This document shows, one piece after another, positions 22,761 to 34,845 of a stretch of 64,000 bases of DNA; the stretch's first letter is position 1; each line of letters opens with the position of its first letter. A model generated the notes under the pieces. That model saw only the letters and a list, made by a program, of their open reading frames with translations. It was not told where the DNA came from and did no database searches. Source of the DNA: Nymphaea colorata (Eukaryota; Streptophyta; Magnoliopsida; Nymphaeales; Nymphaeaceae). Both the position numbers and the translations under genes were made by a program. The stretch covers positions 868,001 through 932,000 of the forward strand of contig NC_045145.1 of the NCBI RefSeq assembly GCF_008831285.2, read 5' to 3'.

Positions 22761-24416
22761 ACTTTATAAAGTTTTAACTTCTTTACCAAATACCACACCA
22801 GTTGAAGATAATGTTTAGGTGAATATGAAATGCATGAAGAATGAACATGGCCTTAAGATTAGTTACCCATGGTAAAGGTGTCAGGAATGGCCAAGCGTCA
22901 AAATGATGGTCTAGTTCTTTTTCATTTTTCTACTTACGTTTTTTAATACACTCCAAAAACAAACCCAAACAAAATTTGGGATGCAAACAACCTTATTTGC
23001 ACAGAAGGCAATATCAAGCCACAATAATTTTGGGACACATATTGCAATGCTGCCACAATACTTCAATATAAAGTAGTATCCTTCAACTTCGAACTGTGAC
23101 TAGCAAATAATTTATGAACATGGCCATCGGCAAGTTCATGGGTTTGGTTTCATGCATTTTTGTATGCTTGAAAAGATTAAAGATACTACATTCTATGAGA
23201 CAACACCAAGCATCCTTTTAACAATGGTGGATTCACTTCCTAGGAAGTAGAAGAAGATTTTCCAAATTCCACTTTTGCTGTAGGGGGAGAGGTGTTCTAT
23301 TTAACTAACAGTGTCATTTTGATCTTTTTGACCATTTTTAGTACATAACACATGGTCCTTTGTTAGAGGGCCATCACATATAGCATGCTCCAATAACACA
23401 TGATGCTCACAGCATATAATTCTCATCCTCCTCATTCAAGGGCTCTTCTTTTGATAAAATTGAATTCAGTCCAAAACTTACTGGAATTGTGCATTTTTGT
23501 TCATCCTTCTTGTTGTGCATTTTTTTGATAGGTTTCACTGGACACAATAGCATTGATTGTTCATTCACTATTGAGGTGTCCTTACTTAAAATAAGGCACA
23601 AGCTGCAATAATGGACAAAGTTCAAAGCCTCTTTCACGTAACTTGCACTGGAAATGTGTGAGTTGTTCCACACGATTAGTCACCCAAATGCCTTAGGAGG
23701 GGAACACACAAGCATATTAAGCATGTCTTTATTAAATCCTATATGCATCTGTAATTGAGAAATGCAAGTGAGAGCTCTCAATGAAAGCAATCAAACTACA
23801 TTTGTATCTATGGATATATTTGAATTATCCTTCTATCATTCTTGTCTTCCCTCGTATCCTTCGCAGCCCTACAACCACTTCCTTCATGTCCATTCTCTCA
23901 TTTGGAGACACACTTGAACATGACAAGCCTATCTCCAAGATCATCACCAGCTGCTTGTTCATAGCAGCTGAGTTGGAGTAGTATTACTTTCGTTCAAATG
24001 ATTGCTGTCAATGACTTCTGAAAGTGCAACAGGAAATGCTTCAGCCACCAATTGCCTCAGACTAAAATCCCCATCAAACTGTTCATCAGTAGGCTTTCTT
24101 CTTGTAAACACCTCAAGGAGGAGAATTCCGTAGCTGTAGACATCGGCTTTGGTTGACACCTTTCCAGCCAACCCAAATTCTAATTCAACCATTCAACAAT
24201 ATTAAACATGATTAGCAAGCGCAAAATAATTGGATAATGCTAGAGGGTGACACAATAGAATTGGTTGCTCCTTAATGGACTCAAGATCAATTGAACCACC
24301 AATCCTGCCTTTCCTCATTTTGTATTATGATACACATCTAAAAAAGAATACAATATTATTATATAGAACATAAATGCAATATATATGATGTTCCCTTAAA
24401 GAAATAAAACATGTAT

Positions 24417-24417
<1 letters not shown>

Positions 24418-24475
<58 letters not shown>
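24418..24475. repeat. (TA)n microsatellite
   Basis: About 28 uninterrupted TA units inside the kinase intron; absent at the matching place in copy A. Confidence 0.9.
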
Positions 24476-24477
<2 letters not shown>

Positions 24478-24865
24478 AGGTTAGCTGAGATTCATTAATT
24501 CTATGGTGTTGCTTTTAGTTCTCCCGTGACAGATCTGCAGGTTCTCATAAATGGTGTGAATTATTTAACAGTGTCAATTGTCAGCCAAACTTAAGCCATT
24601 TGGTAGACAGGTATGTGTGATTAGGGATTTTTAATACAAGAAAGGAACAAAAATTACAATTTATCTAAAAGGAAAAAGATCAATTGAACACTATTGCTTG
24701 TTGAAAACATGTCACCAACACATATTTGTGTACTCGTTTCAAAAGAATGCAAAAACTGGTACGCAACACCACAAGCCATATGAACAACAAATAGGTCATC
24801 CATGTAAAATAGTTAATCAATGACTTACTTTATTGAGCTAGGAACCGCTTTTGCATGTCTTTATG

Positions 24866-24912
24866 AGAGGGAGAGAGATAGGGAGAGGGAGAGAGATAGG
24901 GAGAGAGAGAGA
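24866..24912. repeat. GAGAGATAGGGA minisatellite
   Basis: Three to four imperfect units of GAGAGAGATAGGGA. Confidence 0.7.
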
Positions 24913-27407
24913 AATTGATAAAAACCAGACACTTTAACATTTTCCTTAAAAAATATATTAAAGAAAATATTTACATCCTAATATATTCATAAAAACTATT
25001 TTGATATGAAAACATGCTTTGAATCAGCTTTTAAGAAAAAAGTTGATTTGTCTATTATCAAAATGTTGATGCTATAATAGCCAATCATTTTTGCTAATTA
25101 TGAAAACACTATTAAAGCCCAAAAAATGATCAACTTAATATATATTTTGTGTCAATCTATTCTTAAATTTAAGATTATATTGGTAAGGTTAGATTAAAAA
25201 AAACACTTTAAATAACATAATTAAAGGGTCTGGATTTTGTCCCTGACCTGTTGGTCTGGTTTCTACTGATATATATATATATATATCTATATATAGGGAG
25301 AGAGAAAAGAAAAAAAAGACAAAACAGCCCACTAGAACTGTCAAAACCACTCTCTCTCTCTATCTCTCTTTATTTCACCTCACCTCTCTTGGACCCCTTC
25401 CATACACTCCCCCTCCCTTTCTCAATCTCTCCATCAGAGCATTATTGAAGAGAGAGAGTGCACACACGCATATGAGAGAGACAATTTATGAGTCTTCCTG
25501 TGTTGACTCAAAGAAATGGTCAATATACTTGCACATCGAGAGAGACAATTTATGAAAAGAAAACAAATTAAGAGATAGTACCTGGCGCAATGTAACCCAT
25601 GGTTCCAAGGGTGGTGGTAAGAGTCGATGACTTGTCACCAACTATAAACTTTGCAATGCCAGAATCACCAATGTACGCAGACATGCTTTCATCTAGAAGT
25701 ACATTACATGACTTCAGATCACAATGAAATATCATCTCCGAGTAACCATGGTGAAGATACTCTAAAGCCCAAGCAACATCAATCATGATATCCAATCTTT
25801 GGAAGAGATTCAAATGATGGGCACCTGAATGTAGATAGATAGACTTCTAGGCTGCCAAGGGGCATGTATTGGAGAACTAAAGCCTTGAAATCTTCATTAG
25901 AGCAACACGTAATGACTTTAACAAGGTTTTGGTGCCTGATTTGGCGCAAGATAGTGCATTCAATGTCAAAACTTTTAGATGCTCTCTCAAATGACAAATT
26001 AAGGACCTTAACAGCCAATGTCATTCCATCTGCTAGAATTTCTTTGTACACTGAGCCAAAGCTTCCACTTCCAAGAAAGTTTGCATCACTGAAATTGCTC
26101 GTTGCATGCAATAGCTCTCTGCAAAAAATCACTAGGAGTGTAATTCATCGTAATCTTTCAACGTCGTCAGGACGCTTGGACCACCCCCTCTTTCTATACC
26201 ATGAGATACCAATGAGTGTGCAAACAATGACCAAAAGTGCTAAGCACCAATTGCGCAAGCAGCAATGACTCTAGCCACATTGCTCTTACTTTGCCTCTCT
26301 GTTTTGTCTAAGCACAAAGGGACATGGAATTTGGGTGCTCCACATAGTGCATAGTTCCCTAGGAATGACTCGGCAGAAAGCTTCGCAACCTTTTCACCAC
26401 TTGGAATCTCTCCTTCTAATCGATTGAAGGACAAGTCTAACACCTGGATGTATTGAAGTTTCTCCAATGATTTTGGTATCTCACTGGAAAGTTTGTTATG
26501 GGAAAGGACAATAGATTTAATGGTTACCATATGATCAAGTTGTTGAGGAATGTTACCATCAAATGTGTTCTGACTGAGGTTCGAATACTCTAGCATTTGG
26601 AGCTTTGATAATAGTGAAGGCAGCTTCCACTCAGCTTATTTACAGAGATATCCATGTTGATCATCATGGCAAAATTCCCATGACCCAGAGGTAGGTGACC
26701 TTTGAAAGAGTTGCCTTGCAAGTATAGCACCAACAAATCCTTCAACTCACAAAGACCAGGCTGTAATGTCGATGACAAATTGTTTGAGTTTAGATCCTGT
26801 GCTTGAAAACTAGTAAGATTGTTTATAGAGTTTGAAATTCACCCAATTAGCATGTTGTGTCCAATATAAAAAGAAAACATGCGGACCAACTGGTAGATTG
26901 TTAGTGGGATTCAGCCTTCTAATGCATTGTTACCAAGATAAAGCACCTGTAAGCTATGCAATTGTCCTACATTTGGTGGAATGAGCCCTTTTATTTTGTT
27001 GGAACTCAAATCTAAGGAAATTGACTTGGTCAAGTTGGCTAAGGCCAATGGGATAGTACCTTCAATCAGATTAGAGGAAAGGAGAAGTCTCCACAAGGTG
27101 GTTGTCAGGTTTCCAACAGAGGCCAGAAGGATGCCGTTCAAAAGGTTGCGTAGTAGATCAGCGTCCTCTAGCAGTCGACAGTTGGTGAAGGATGTCAGAC
27201 TGGAGAGCTCATGGTTGCTGGGGGCATTGGTCAACATATTGTCGTGGAGGTACAGGTGCCTGAGTTGTGTCAAACTACCTAATTCTAATGGTATCGGACC
27301 ACTGAATTTATTGTGTCCTGCACTTATAGTTTGGAGACTAGTAGCATTGGAAAAAGAAGGTGGGAAAGGGCCATCAAAATTGTTGTCACTCATTGCGAGC
27401 AATTTGA

Positions 27408-28135
27408 GATTGGGCAGGAAGCGGCCAACATCTTTAGGGGAGATACCCTGTTAGTTGATTGGTCATGAAACTCAAAGTCTGAAGAGCGGATAGGTTAAAC
27501 AAGCTGTCTGGCAGTGTACCAGTGAGATTATTCTTTTCAACACTAAAGAATTGCAAGCGGGTTATGCTTCCCAACTCGGAAGGAATGTTCCCATGAATAT
27601 GATTTTGACCAATATTAAGGTGCTCCAGCTTTGAGAGGTTGACAAAAGTGACTGGAATGGTTCCCGTGAGCTTGTTATCATAAAGATTTAGGACCTTGAG
27701 TTCCTGCAGACAGCCTAAGAACTCTGGAATGCTTCCATAGAGTTTGTTTTCTGCTGCAAAAAGCACCTGGAGATTGGGCAGGAAGCAGCCAACATCTTTA
27801 GGGAGATGTTACTTGATTGGTCATGAAACTCAATTTCTGAAGAGTGGATAGGTTAAACAAGCTCTCAGGCAGTGTACCAGTGAGTTTGTTCTTTTCCACA
27901 CTAAAGACTTGCAAGCGGGTAATGCTTCCCAACTCCCAAAGAATGTTCCCGTGCATTTGATTTTGACCAATATTAAAGTGCTTTAGCTTGGAGAGGTTGG
28001 CAAAAGTGACTGGAATGGTGCCCGTGTGCTTGTCATCATAAAGATTTAGGAACTTGAGTTTTGGCAGACTGCTAAGAACTCCGGAATGCTTCCATAGAAT
28101 TCGTTTTCTGCTGCAAAAAGCACTTGGTGATGATG
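27408..28135 (-). repeat. 364-bp tandem duplication inside the LRR domain of pseudogene B
   Basis: GATTGGGCAGGAAGC begins at 27408 and again at 27772. Each copy encodes the same run of about four LRRs (NLYDNKLTGTIPVTF ... SVEKNNLTGTLP). Copy A of the gene has this section once. Confidence 0.85.
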
Positions 28136-28600
28136 ACAATGGCTCAGTGTTTGTGGAATTGACCCTTTAAAATGGTTTCTCCATATGGAAAGTTTTTCCA
28201 ACCAATGGAGGCGGCTAAAATCAATGGGAAGATGACCGTGGAAGTTATCTTTTGAGTGATGAAGAACCTGTAAGAATGAGAGATTGCTAATGTATGGGGA
28301 GATAGTACCTTCAAGTGCCTTTTCAGAGAGGTTCCGAGCAACTACCCTTTGTGAACCATGACTGCATGAAACTCCATTCCAATCGCAGAAAGTGATGTTG
28401 GAATTCCAATTTGATAACACCTTATAAGGGTCTTTAGTGACAAGGGATTTGAATGACAGCAATGCGAGTTGATCAGTCACGTTGCTCAGAGAAGCATGGG
28501 CTGAGGGCACCTCCCTTTGGCCAAGAACCACAACCAAGTTGAAGGAGGAGAAACACAATAGAAACACGAGCAGTTGAGGTGACCGACCGGTGGTAGCCAT

Positions 28601-29150
28601 GTCTGTCCAACTTGTTATGCAGTACATGCATGTGCAGGAATTCAAGGTCATTAATTTATGTATAGATTCCCTTCTAGAAAATTTGTTATATTTTTTCAAG
28701 TGGTAGAAGGCTCGGGTTTTACTGCTTTGGAATGCATTGCTTCATATTTCCAAATCTAGGGGCACAGCTGATGATTACATAAATGAGACTCTTTATTGTT
28801 TCCCTTTACCACTTTGAGTTCTATTCAATTCCAAATCAAAGTTGTCAATTGAACTTCTTTTTTCCCTAGATATGCTGTCTGCCTTTTAAATGGCAAGGTT
28901 TTTCTATCTTATAATATGGTTAGCATGGAGAAAACAGGAAAATGTGGTAAATTTTAAAAAAATTGACTAAAATTTAAAAGTTAAGGGAAAATAAGATGAA
29001 GGGTTGGAAAATTAAAAAAAATAAGTAGATGAGAAACAAATAAAAATTAGAAGTTGGAAACGTGCAGTTTAGCAATAAAAAAGTATGAAAAAATGTCTCA
29101 AATGAAAAAAAGGGGAAAAAAACAAAAAAGAAAAAGAAAAAACAGATCTT
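28601..29150. other. 5' flank of kinase pseudogene B
   Basis: Aligns with 11373-11925. No gene; A-rich tracts near 29100-29140. Confidence 0.5.
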
Positions 29151-29159
29151 TGGTGTGGC

Positions 29160-29600
29160 ATTTTTTTTCCAAAAAATTGCTCGAATTGGCTGGTTCGTTC
29201 AAATCTATGCTAAATCAATTTGATCTAGTCCAACCTTTTTAAAAAAAATTATTGTTTTTTATTATCTTATATAGATTGTTTATTTATTTCTCAAAAGAAT
29301 ATAATTTTCATATTTTGTGCTGATTAACAACCAAATCGTTTAAATCAGTGGATCGACCAGCGCGTGGAAGTTAGTAACTTTATCCACTCGTTTCAAAAGC
29401 TGAATTTCCAAAGGTCGCATAAAATATGAAAAATTATATTCTTTTTGAATAGTAATTAAACAGTATAAAATCTAATTAAAACATTTTTTTTTAAAACAGG
29501 TGGACTTGATCAAAATGACGTATCAAAGACTTGAAGCGACCGGCCGATTCAAGCCAATAATATTTCTAGCTAATCCCATCCAGTCGTGCTAGAGAAGATT
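29160..29600. mobile_element. foldback element, copy B (interior lost)
   Basis: The left arm (about 29165-29410) and right arm (about 29411-29560) match the arms of the element at 11.9-13.2 kb. The arms are joined directly at GGTCGCATAAAATATG, where copy A has GGTCGCA, about 0.87 kb, and GCATAAAATATG. The shared GCA at the joint suggests deletion between short repeats in copy B. Confidence 0.6.
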
Positions 29601-30665
29601 TGAAGCAACTATGCCATTCGTGCTATCATGGTTCCCCATATTGCACTAATCAAGCATCGTAGTTGTTGCAAACATTTTCATGACTAACGAAAACCTCCGC
29701 TTACATATAGGTTGTGAGATATGACAACCAAAATTTGGTAGTAAATATAGTCATAAAAATCACATCTTTTTTTTTTTTGAAAAAACAGTGATAAAACACG
29801 AAAATAAGCCCACTGAATAAAACGGCAAAAAGATACACAAAAAAATGTGGTTTTCATGTCTTTTTCATATTTTTTTCAATTTTTTAGAAAGTTACCATAT
29901 TTTTTTTTGCATTTTTTGCTTTCATTTTTCATGCTCACTGTATTATACGATAGATAAACCTCCCTGTTTAAAAAGCAAAAAAGAATATTCGTGATTATGG
30001 TATAAACCTATTTATGGATACATTAAAAAAAAAGTTGACAGTTGACAACTTTGGTTTGAAATTGAATAGAGTTGAAAAAGGGGTAAAGGGAAATAAGATA
30101 CCGGCAAGACCAAGAAAAATACTCATGCATGTAATCAGCCATATGTTACCGGACCCACCCACGTTTGATTTCATTGAAAAAATTAGACAAATATTGTCCT
30201 CGCGTTTGGAAAGAAAGAGCATCTTCCTTGATTTTTCTTCATGCGCAATGAAATTTCAGATCCATTACGGGACCAACCCACGCTTGATTTCTTTGAAAAA
30301 GAAGCTCAAGTCTTTTTCTTTTGTATTTTTCTGCACAGACTAGGACCCTACAGTTTGCAGCATTGACACGGACTTACGAAGAAAAAGCCTGAGCGCTCTT
30401 GAACCTCTAGCCGAATATCTAATCAGGGTTCAATGAAATGTTTGGAGGTAGGTGAGTTGTAAAATATATCAACTACGTGCGATGGCCTTAATTATCGGTC
30501 AAATTTCATAAAATATTTGTCAAATTCAAGGACATGTTAGGTGGCCAGAGGCAAGAAAAAAACACATGCATGAAATGTGATGCAAACACTTTCCAAAGCA
30601 TTAAACCTTCAACTCGTGTTCGTGCACGTACTAGACAGGCATGGCTATCACCAGTTGCTTTATCT

Positions 30666-30742
<77 letters not shown>

Positions 30743-31430
30743 CAAGCTGCTTATAACCATGACTACCGTTACGTATCTCCAAAATTCAAAAACTAAGATA
30801 AAAACAGAATTTCTTTAGCATTTGCATGGATCAAGCATCTATTATGTGAAAATTTAACAGTTCAACCAAGTTGTTGGTTCTGCATAGTACCTCGTTTAGA
30901 AATGGTTTTCCAGTTATGCTGGAACTTTTGAACTCATGAAAGGACTTCCGGGTTAAATTGAGGCAAATAATGCATCCCGTTTCTGCATGATCAGGACCAA
31001 GACACAAACATTCAGCAGTCGACGGCAGAATCACCACCAAATTTCTCAAAACCGAAAGCAAAGAAATGCTCTCTGTCATTTGATTGTGTTACATGAACAT
31101 GAACAGCTTGGTGGAGAAAGATCAGCAGAGTTGCAATTAATGCTGATATTCACAGTGATGTTTGCCAAGAATTGACCCAACCCTTCAAAAGCACATGAAA
31201 GGAAACAAACCAAAACACACAGATACATGTTATCAGTTAAACTTCACAAAAAGAGATTAATTTCTACGTAAGGCTGAAGGAGCCAAAAAGTATATTATTT
31301 GACAATCATTTCTTTGGCGACTTATAGCATAACCAGTACCCAAATATTTAATTCACATGAAAAATAAGATTAACGTTACTTGCACAAGCATATCAGTGCA
31401 CTGTATATGATAGAATGTGTGTGTCAAGAG
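29601..31430. other. shared intergenic DNA of duplication B
   Basis: Aligns with 13190-14360. The open frame at 30014-30343 (plus) partly overlaps conserved flank and has no recognisable family. Confidence 0.45.
30669..30740. repeat. (TC)n(TA)n compound microsatellite
   Basis: About 20 TC units followed by about 15 TA units, at the same place as the pure TA run at 13738. Confidence 0.9.
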
Positions 31431-31612
31431 GTGGAGCCATAAATTTTTCATTGCAAGGACCAAACTATAGTTTCAAAAACAGAAACCGGAATAAAGATTT
31501 TTTTATTTTTTTATATACGTTAAACAAAGATTTATGAAATTTACATGTCAATGTTTCAATTTTTTAAATTTGAGGATGGGGGGCCGAGCCCCTGCCTCCG
31601 TCCCTGGTGTGT
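31430..31612. repeat. dispersed transposon-like repeat, copy 2
   Basis: Same words as 14360-14560 (GGTGGAGCCA, ATATACGTTAAAC, GGGGGGCCGAGCCCCTGCCTCCGTCCCTG). Confidence 0.45.
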
Positions 31613-31648
31613 GTTGTAACTGTGGGTCTGTCTAAAGTACTATTAGCA

Positions 31649-32784
31649 ATTTTGGCTTGACATATAACATCTTGTTAGATACTGTGGTATTTTAATGGTC
31701 ATTGGTGTCATATCTCAAAGCATTAACATAGCTGAATGAATTACCCAATAATATAGAGGCAAAAGCCAAAAAACCAACAATCGAAAATCATAGCAACAAA
31801 AGAACATGAACTTAATGAGCCTTCTTTTCGCAATGTCTCGTAATATATTTTATTGATGTTTTAATCAATTAAATGGATTTCAATTTTATCAAAGTGCTTC
31901 CCAAATGTTGTTTGTCACATTGAGGCCTGTACATGAGTATAAAATTCAATCACGCAATTAGTATGCTTCACATATATTTTCGGATGCTCATACCTTTCTT
32001 CAAGCAAGTAATCGAACCTGAGTTGATCTGACCATCACATACACATTCTAGTATTTGGATGCCTATGTTACTAGAATGACAAAAATCCAGCATCCATAAG
32101 TTAAAGCACACAAATGAGCAATTATTTCACATAAAACTGTAAAAATATCACAATCATATATACCTGTGGAAGCTAAGCTAATGCAACCAACATCCACCAA
32201 CATCTAGCTCCATGATCAAAGATGCATGCGTGCAACTCTAGGAACAAAGCCGGAACAGTTTATTATTATTCAAGACATATCCTGCTTGAATCTGATCCAA
32301 TAAAGTTATAAGACTAGATTGTAATCTTATTTGATTAGCTGACCTGGGTCATTGGTCCTTAGTTAAGAGAAATTAGTGGTTCTGGCCCTCTGGGTTTAGA
32401 CCCAGGTTCTCAATCTCATGACGGTCAACAACTTAAATTAATTAACATTCGGACTGAGTCGCTTGGCCTTAGCTGACACGATTGTTGACTCGCTTGGAGC
32501 CTGTTTCACCGCAGCCTTTTGTTTTTACGGTTCACTGAGTTATTTTTATGGACGTAAACAGGTCAGATTCGAGTCAGATATTAATTGGAACAAATCTGAT
32601 CTATTCACATCTTAATGGAGGAGACCACAAGAGTGTCATACCTAATCAAGTCCCACTAACAACCCTACTGACCCGTTATTGAAGTCTGATCGCCCAGGTC
32701 AAGTTGGTCAGGTCATTAGGCACCACACGCATTTTCTTGACCGACTGGTCAGCAGTCAATGCACGTATATATATATATATATAT
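31649..32784. other. no gene recognised
   Basis: Mixed AT-rich sequence beyond the end of the duplicated segment. No protein family, repeat boundary or RNA gene seen. A TA run at 32766-32784 leads into the palindrome. Confidence 0.4.
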
Positions 32785-32823
32785 AATCTCAAAAGCGACC
32801 ATGTCCCTTCCAACCTCCCTTGG

Positions 32824-32872
<49 letters not shown>

Positions 32873-32912
32873 GCCAAGGGAGGTTGGAAGGGACATGGTC
32901 GGTTTTGAGATT
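32785..32912. repeat. near-perfect 128-bp palindrome (hairpin)
   Basis: The left arm AATCTCAAAAGCGACCATG... is repeated in reverse complement as ...CATGGTCGGTTTTGAGATT at the right end, with about one mismatch (GC to GG) over roughly 55-60 paired bases. The centre is TGTGTG-TATATA-CACACA. Such a foldback could be a small inverted-repeat transposon or a source of hairpin RNA. No target duplication is obvious (flanks are TA repeat and ATTTGAAGG). Confidence 0.8.
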
Positions 32913-33054
32913 ATTTGAAGGTGACTAATAGCACTTAAGTTGGGGTTTTTGCCTGGTTATATGACATCTGTATTGGACAAGCTCTGAGTTTAAAATGATG
33001 GAAAATACATTTTTATATATATACGCGTGCACACACACACATCAAGAGAGTGGG

Positions 33055-33350
33055 TTCTCTAAAAGCTGACCAGCCGGCAGCTCCCATCCGAACCCATGGA
33101 CCAAGCTCACGGCCATCAGCTGCATCATCCTATACCCATGCTCATGCCAGGGCAATTCTTTGGCCTGCCCCAAATGATATCACTTCAAAATCAGTCCCCT
33201 TTACATCTATGTGCTCATACTTGGATGCAGACATGAACCTCTCTGGCTGGAACTCCAGTGGATTGGTCCATATGCTCGGGTCCTGGCTGTAGCCCAGACG
33301 TTGACCAAGAGGCGCACACCATTGGGGATGTGGTAGCCGGTAACCTGGCA
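33055..33350 (-). pseudogene. cytochrome P450 C-terminal fragment (CYP75-like)
   Basis: The minus strand encodes, across three frames, [17 protein letters not shown], then [16 protein letters not shown] and [14 protein letters not shown], then FGAGQRI, then MMQLMAVSLVHGF and ELPAGQLLE. These are the beta-1/PERF region, heme-binding loop and last helices of a flavonoid 3'- or 3',5'-hydroxylase-like P450. The heme Cys codon TGC is present, but a lost T just before it shifts the frame, so the open frame reads IALA and stops. A perfect acceptor-like CGCTGCCAG precedes the fragment at about 33350, suggesting the second exon of a two-exon gene. The first exon is absent. Confidence 0.75.
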
Positions 33351-33847
33351 GCGAAAAGGCAATTAATTTGCCTATTTCTTGCTTATCTACAGTTACCCAT
33401 CTCATTCATGAGGACCATTTCATTCATTTTGAGAGAAAAACAAGAAGAAAAAGGTATGAACTAATACTAGTTTATGAAAATATGCAGCATCTATAGTAAT
33501 TTTCACCATTTAAATTGGCTTTGTATGCCACACTAAGGTTTCCATGGAGAAAAATTAACTCATTTTGAAAAGTTAAAAACTGTAATCATGTTCCAAAAAC
33601 CACCCGCAAAAGTGTCAGTCTTCAAAATGAACGGAACCAAAGGATTTGAACCAAATGCACTATCTTCCCAACTCTCAAGAACAAAAGCATCGGTCTTCAG
33701 AATGAATGGACCAAAACTCCTTGTTTTGGAGCCAACTGAGCTAAGTATAGACAAGTTCCCGGGAAATTATAATCTGATCTACTGACTCTATAATGATCAA
33801 ATTAAATTCCTCAGAACCATTAGCTATAGAGTCGTCAAAACTTCTTA
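33351..33847. other. no gene recognised; imperfect direct repeat
   Basis: Two related stretches of about 45 bp at 33616 and 33692 (GTCTTCAAAATGAACGGA / GTCTTCAGAATGAATGGA) give a plus-strand frame (33588-33785) that repeats VFKMNGTK / VFRMNGPK. More likely a small repeat than a gene. Confidence 0.35.
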
Positions 33848-34447
33848 TCAAGGACCTAAAATCCTAAACTTGAAAGATGCATGAACTACACCACAAATTT
33901 TTAAACATTTCATCTTAAAATTCGTAGATGTCAACTGTCTTTTGGTAATGTAATCATCCTGACAAGGATTTGAATTTTTGTTGTAAATACCCCATTTGTT
34001 GACTAATAATATGGAAGAGATCGTATCCCTCAGCAGATTTTCACTGGCAAGTGAAACCCCCACCTCCCTTAAATGCCACAAAAGTGTTTCATAGAGAGAG
34101 CGGGTTCTTGCAAACTTTCTTGCTTTCTGTGTGGCTTTCTTGTGCTTTTCTTTTTTCAAATCAAGATATTGGGATTCTAGTGAGGTGAGCAAAAGTGACT
34201 CGAAGAAGGCGTAAAAACCTTGAAAAATATCCCCAGAGACCAAAAGAATTATCTTTCGCAGGAAACTCGAGATCGTGTTAATATGACAAGGGAAATTATG
34301 AACTGTGGAGAATCTGGATATGTACTTATTCTTGAGACCGTATCGTGCTCGGAAGGATCGGGAAAATTTCAAGATACTAATTAATCTGTGCAATGGTTTT
34401 TTGCAACTGGGAAATGTAAAAATACCTTTTCCAGCATTGGTCCTCAT
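33848..34447 (-). CDS. open frame of 199 codons, unrecognised
   Basis: This is the longest unbroken frame outside transposons and receptor genes. It is rich in Lys, Ser and Leu, with a basic helical stretch (LDLKKEKHKKATQKARKF) near the middle. I recognise no domain, signal peptide or membrane segment. Both ends lie in AT-rich DNA with no clear promoter. It may be a chance frame, part of an unknown transposon, or a retained exon. Confidence 0.25.
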   Translation of the reverse strand: MRTNAGKGIFTFPSCKKPLHRLISILKFSRSFRARYGLKNKYISRFSTVHNFPCHINTISSFLRKIILLVSGDIFQGFYAFFESLLLTSLESQYLDLKKEKHKKATQKARKFARTRSLYETLLWHLREVGVSLASENLLRDTISSILLVNKWGIYNKNSNPCQDDYITKRQLTSTNFKMKCLKICGVVHASFKFRILGP

Positions 34448-34649
34448 ATTAGGAACGGTTTTTCTACATTTTGACTAGGGCAGAATATTATTTTTCAAAA
34501 TTTTATATACAACAAGTGAATTTCTTTAAAATTTACATGTAAATGTTACCTTGGTTCTGCCCCTGCATAAGGATGCTTCTATGTTAAGCTTGCTTCGATT
34601 AACATGATAGTCATGAGAGCTTAATGGTTTTTGTAAGCCCATCTGCAAT

Positions 34650-34845
34650 CTACTCTTTTCTCTCCCATAAAAATCTTTACATTCCTCTCTCCCTCATTTT
34701 TTCTTAAAATCTTTTGCTATTCTACTAGTTTTTCTCTCTTTATTTATTTTCTTTATTTCTCTTCAAAATATTTATGTCTCTCTCCCTCTCGCACACATTT
34801 TTCTCTTAAATTCCCTGTTATTCTACTAGTTTTTTTTCTCTTAAA
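34650..34845 (+). repeat. pyrimidine-rich repeat block, copy 3, cut by the gap
   Basis: Words ATTTTTTCTTAAAATCTTTTGC, ATTCTACTAGTTTTTCTC and CTCTCGCACACATTTTTCTC match the block at 22.3-22.5 kb closely. The N run begins within the repeat. Confidence 0.65.

Larger units (their letters stand above)
24180..25581 (-). other. intron of kinase pseudogene B
   Basis: GT at 25581-25580 and AG at 24181-24180. It contains a (TA)n run of about 55 bases, GAGAGATAGGGA repeats, and a pyrimidine-rich passage (25345-25440) also found in the intron of copy A (8480-8580). Confidence 0.75.
23825..28600 (-). pseudogene. LRR receptor-like kinase pseudogene B (LRR-XII type)
   Basis: Start ATG 28600-28598 (MATTGRSPQLLVFLL: signal peptide). 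LRRNT has ALLSFKSLV and FCDWNGVSC. LRRs run 28.3-26.4 kb, then LCGAPKFHVPLC, a membrane segment (LALLVIVCTLIGISWY) and kinase. Exon 1 ends at 25582 (CCAG|GTACTA), the intron is 25581-24180 and exon 2 is 24179-23825; joining gives APEFGLAGKVS, typical for the family. Motifs: GSGSFGSVYK, LAVKVLN, HCDLKSCN (non-RD), and DSG where DFG is expected. Lesions: frame breaks near 28.1, 27.4, 26.8, 26.6 and 26.26 kb, a TGA at 26145-26147, and a 7-base loss near 23972 (relative to copy A) that truncates the last 50 or so codons. The missing Phe of DFG would also weaken catalysis. Confidence 0.85.
22551..31648. repeat. segmental duplication, copy B
   Basis: Partner of 5480-14581, direct orientation. Copy B has a 364-bp internal duplication in the LRR region, a longer TA run in the intron, and a collapsed foldback element. 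Both copies end at the phrase AAAGTACTATTAGC. Confidence 0.85.
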
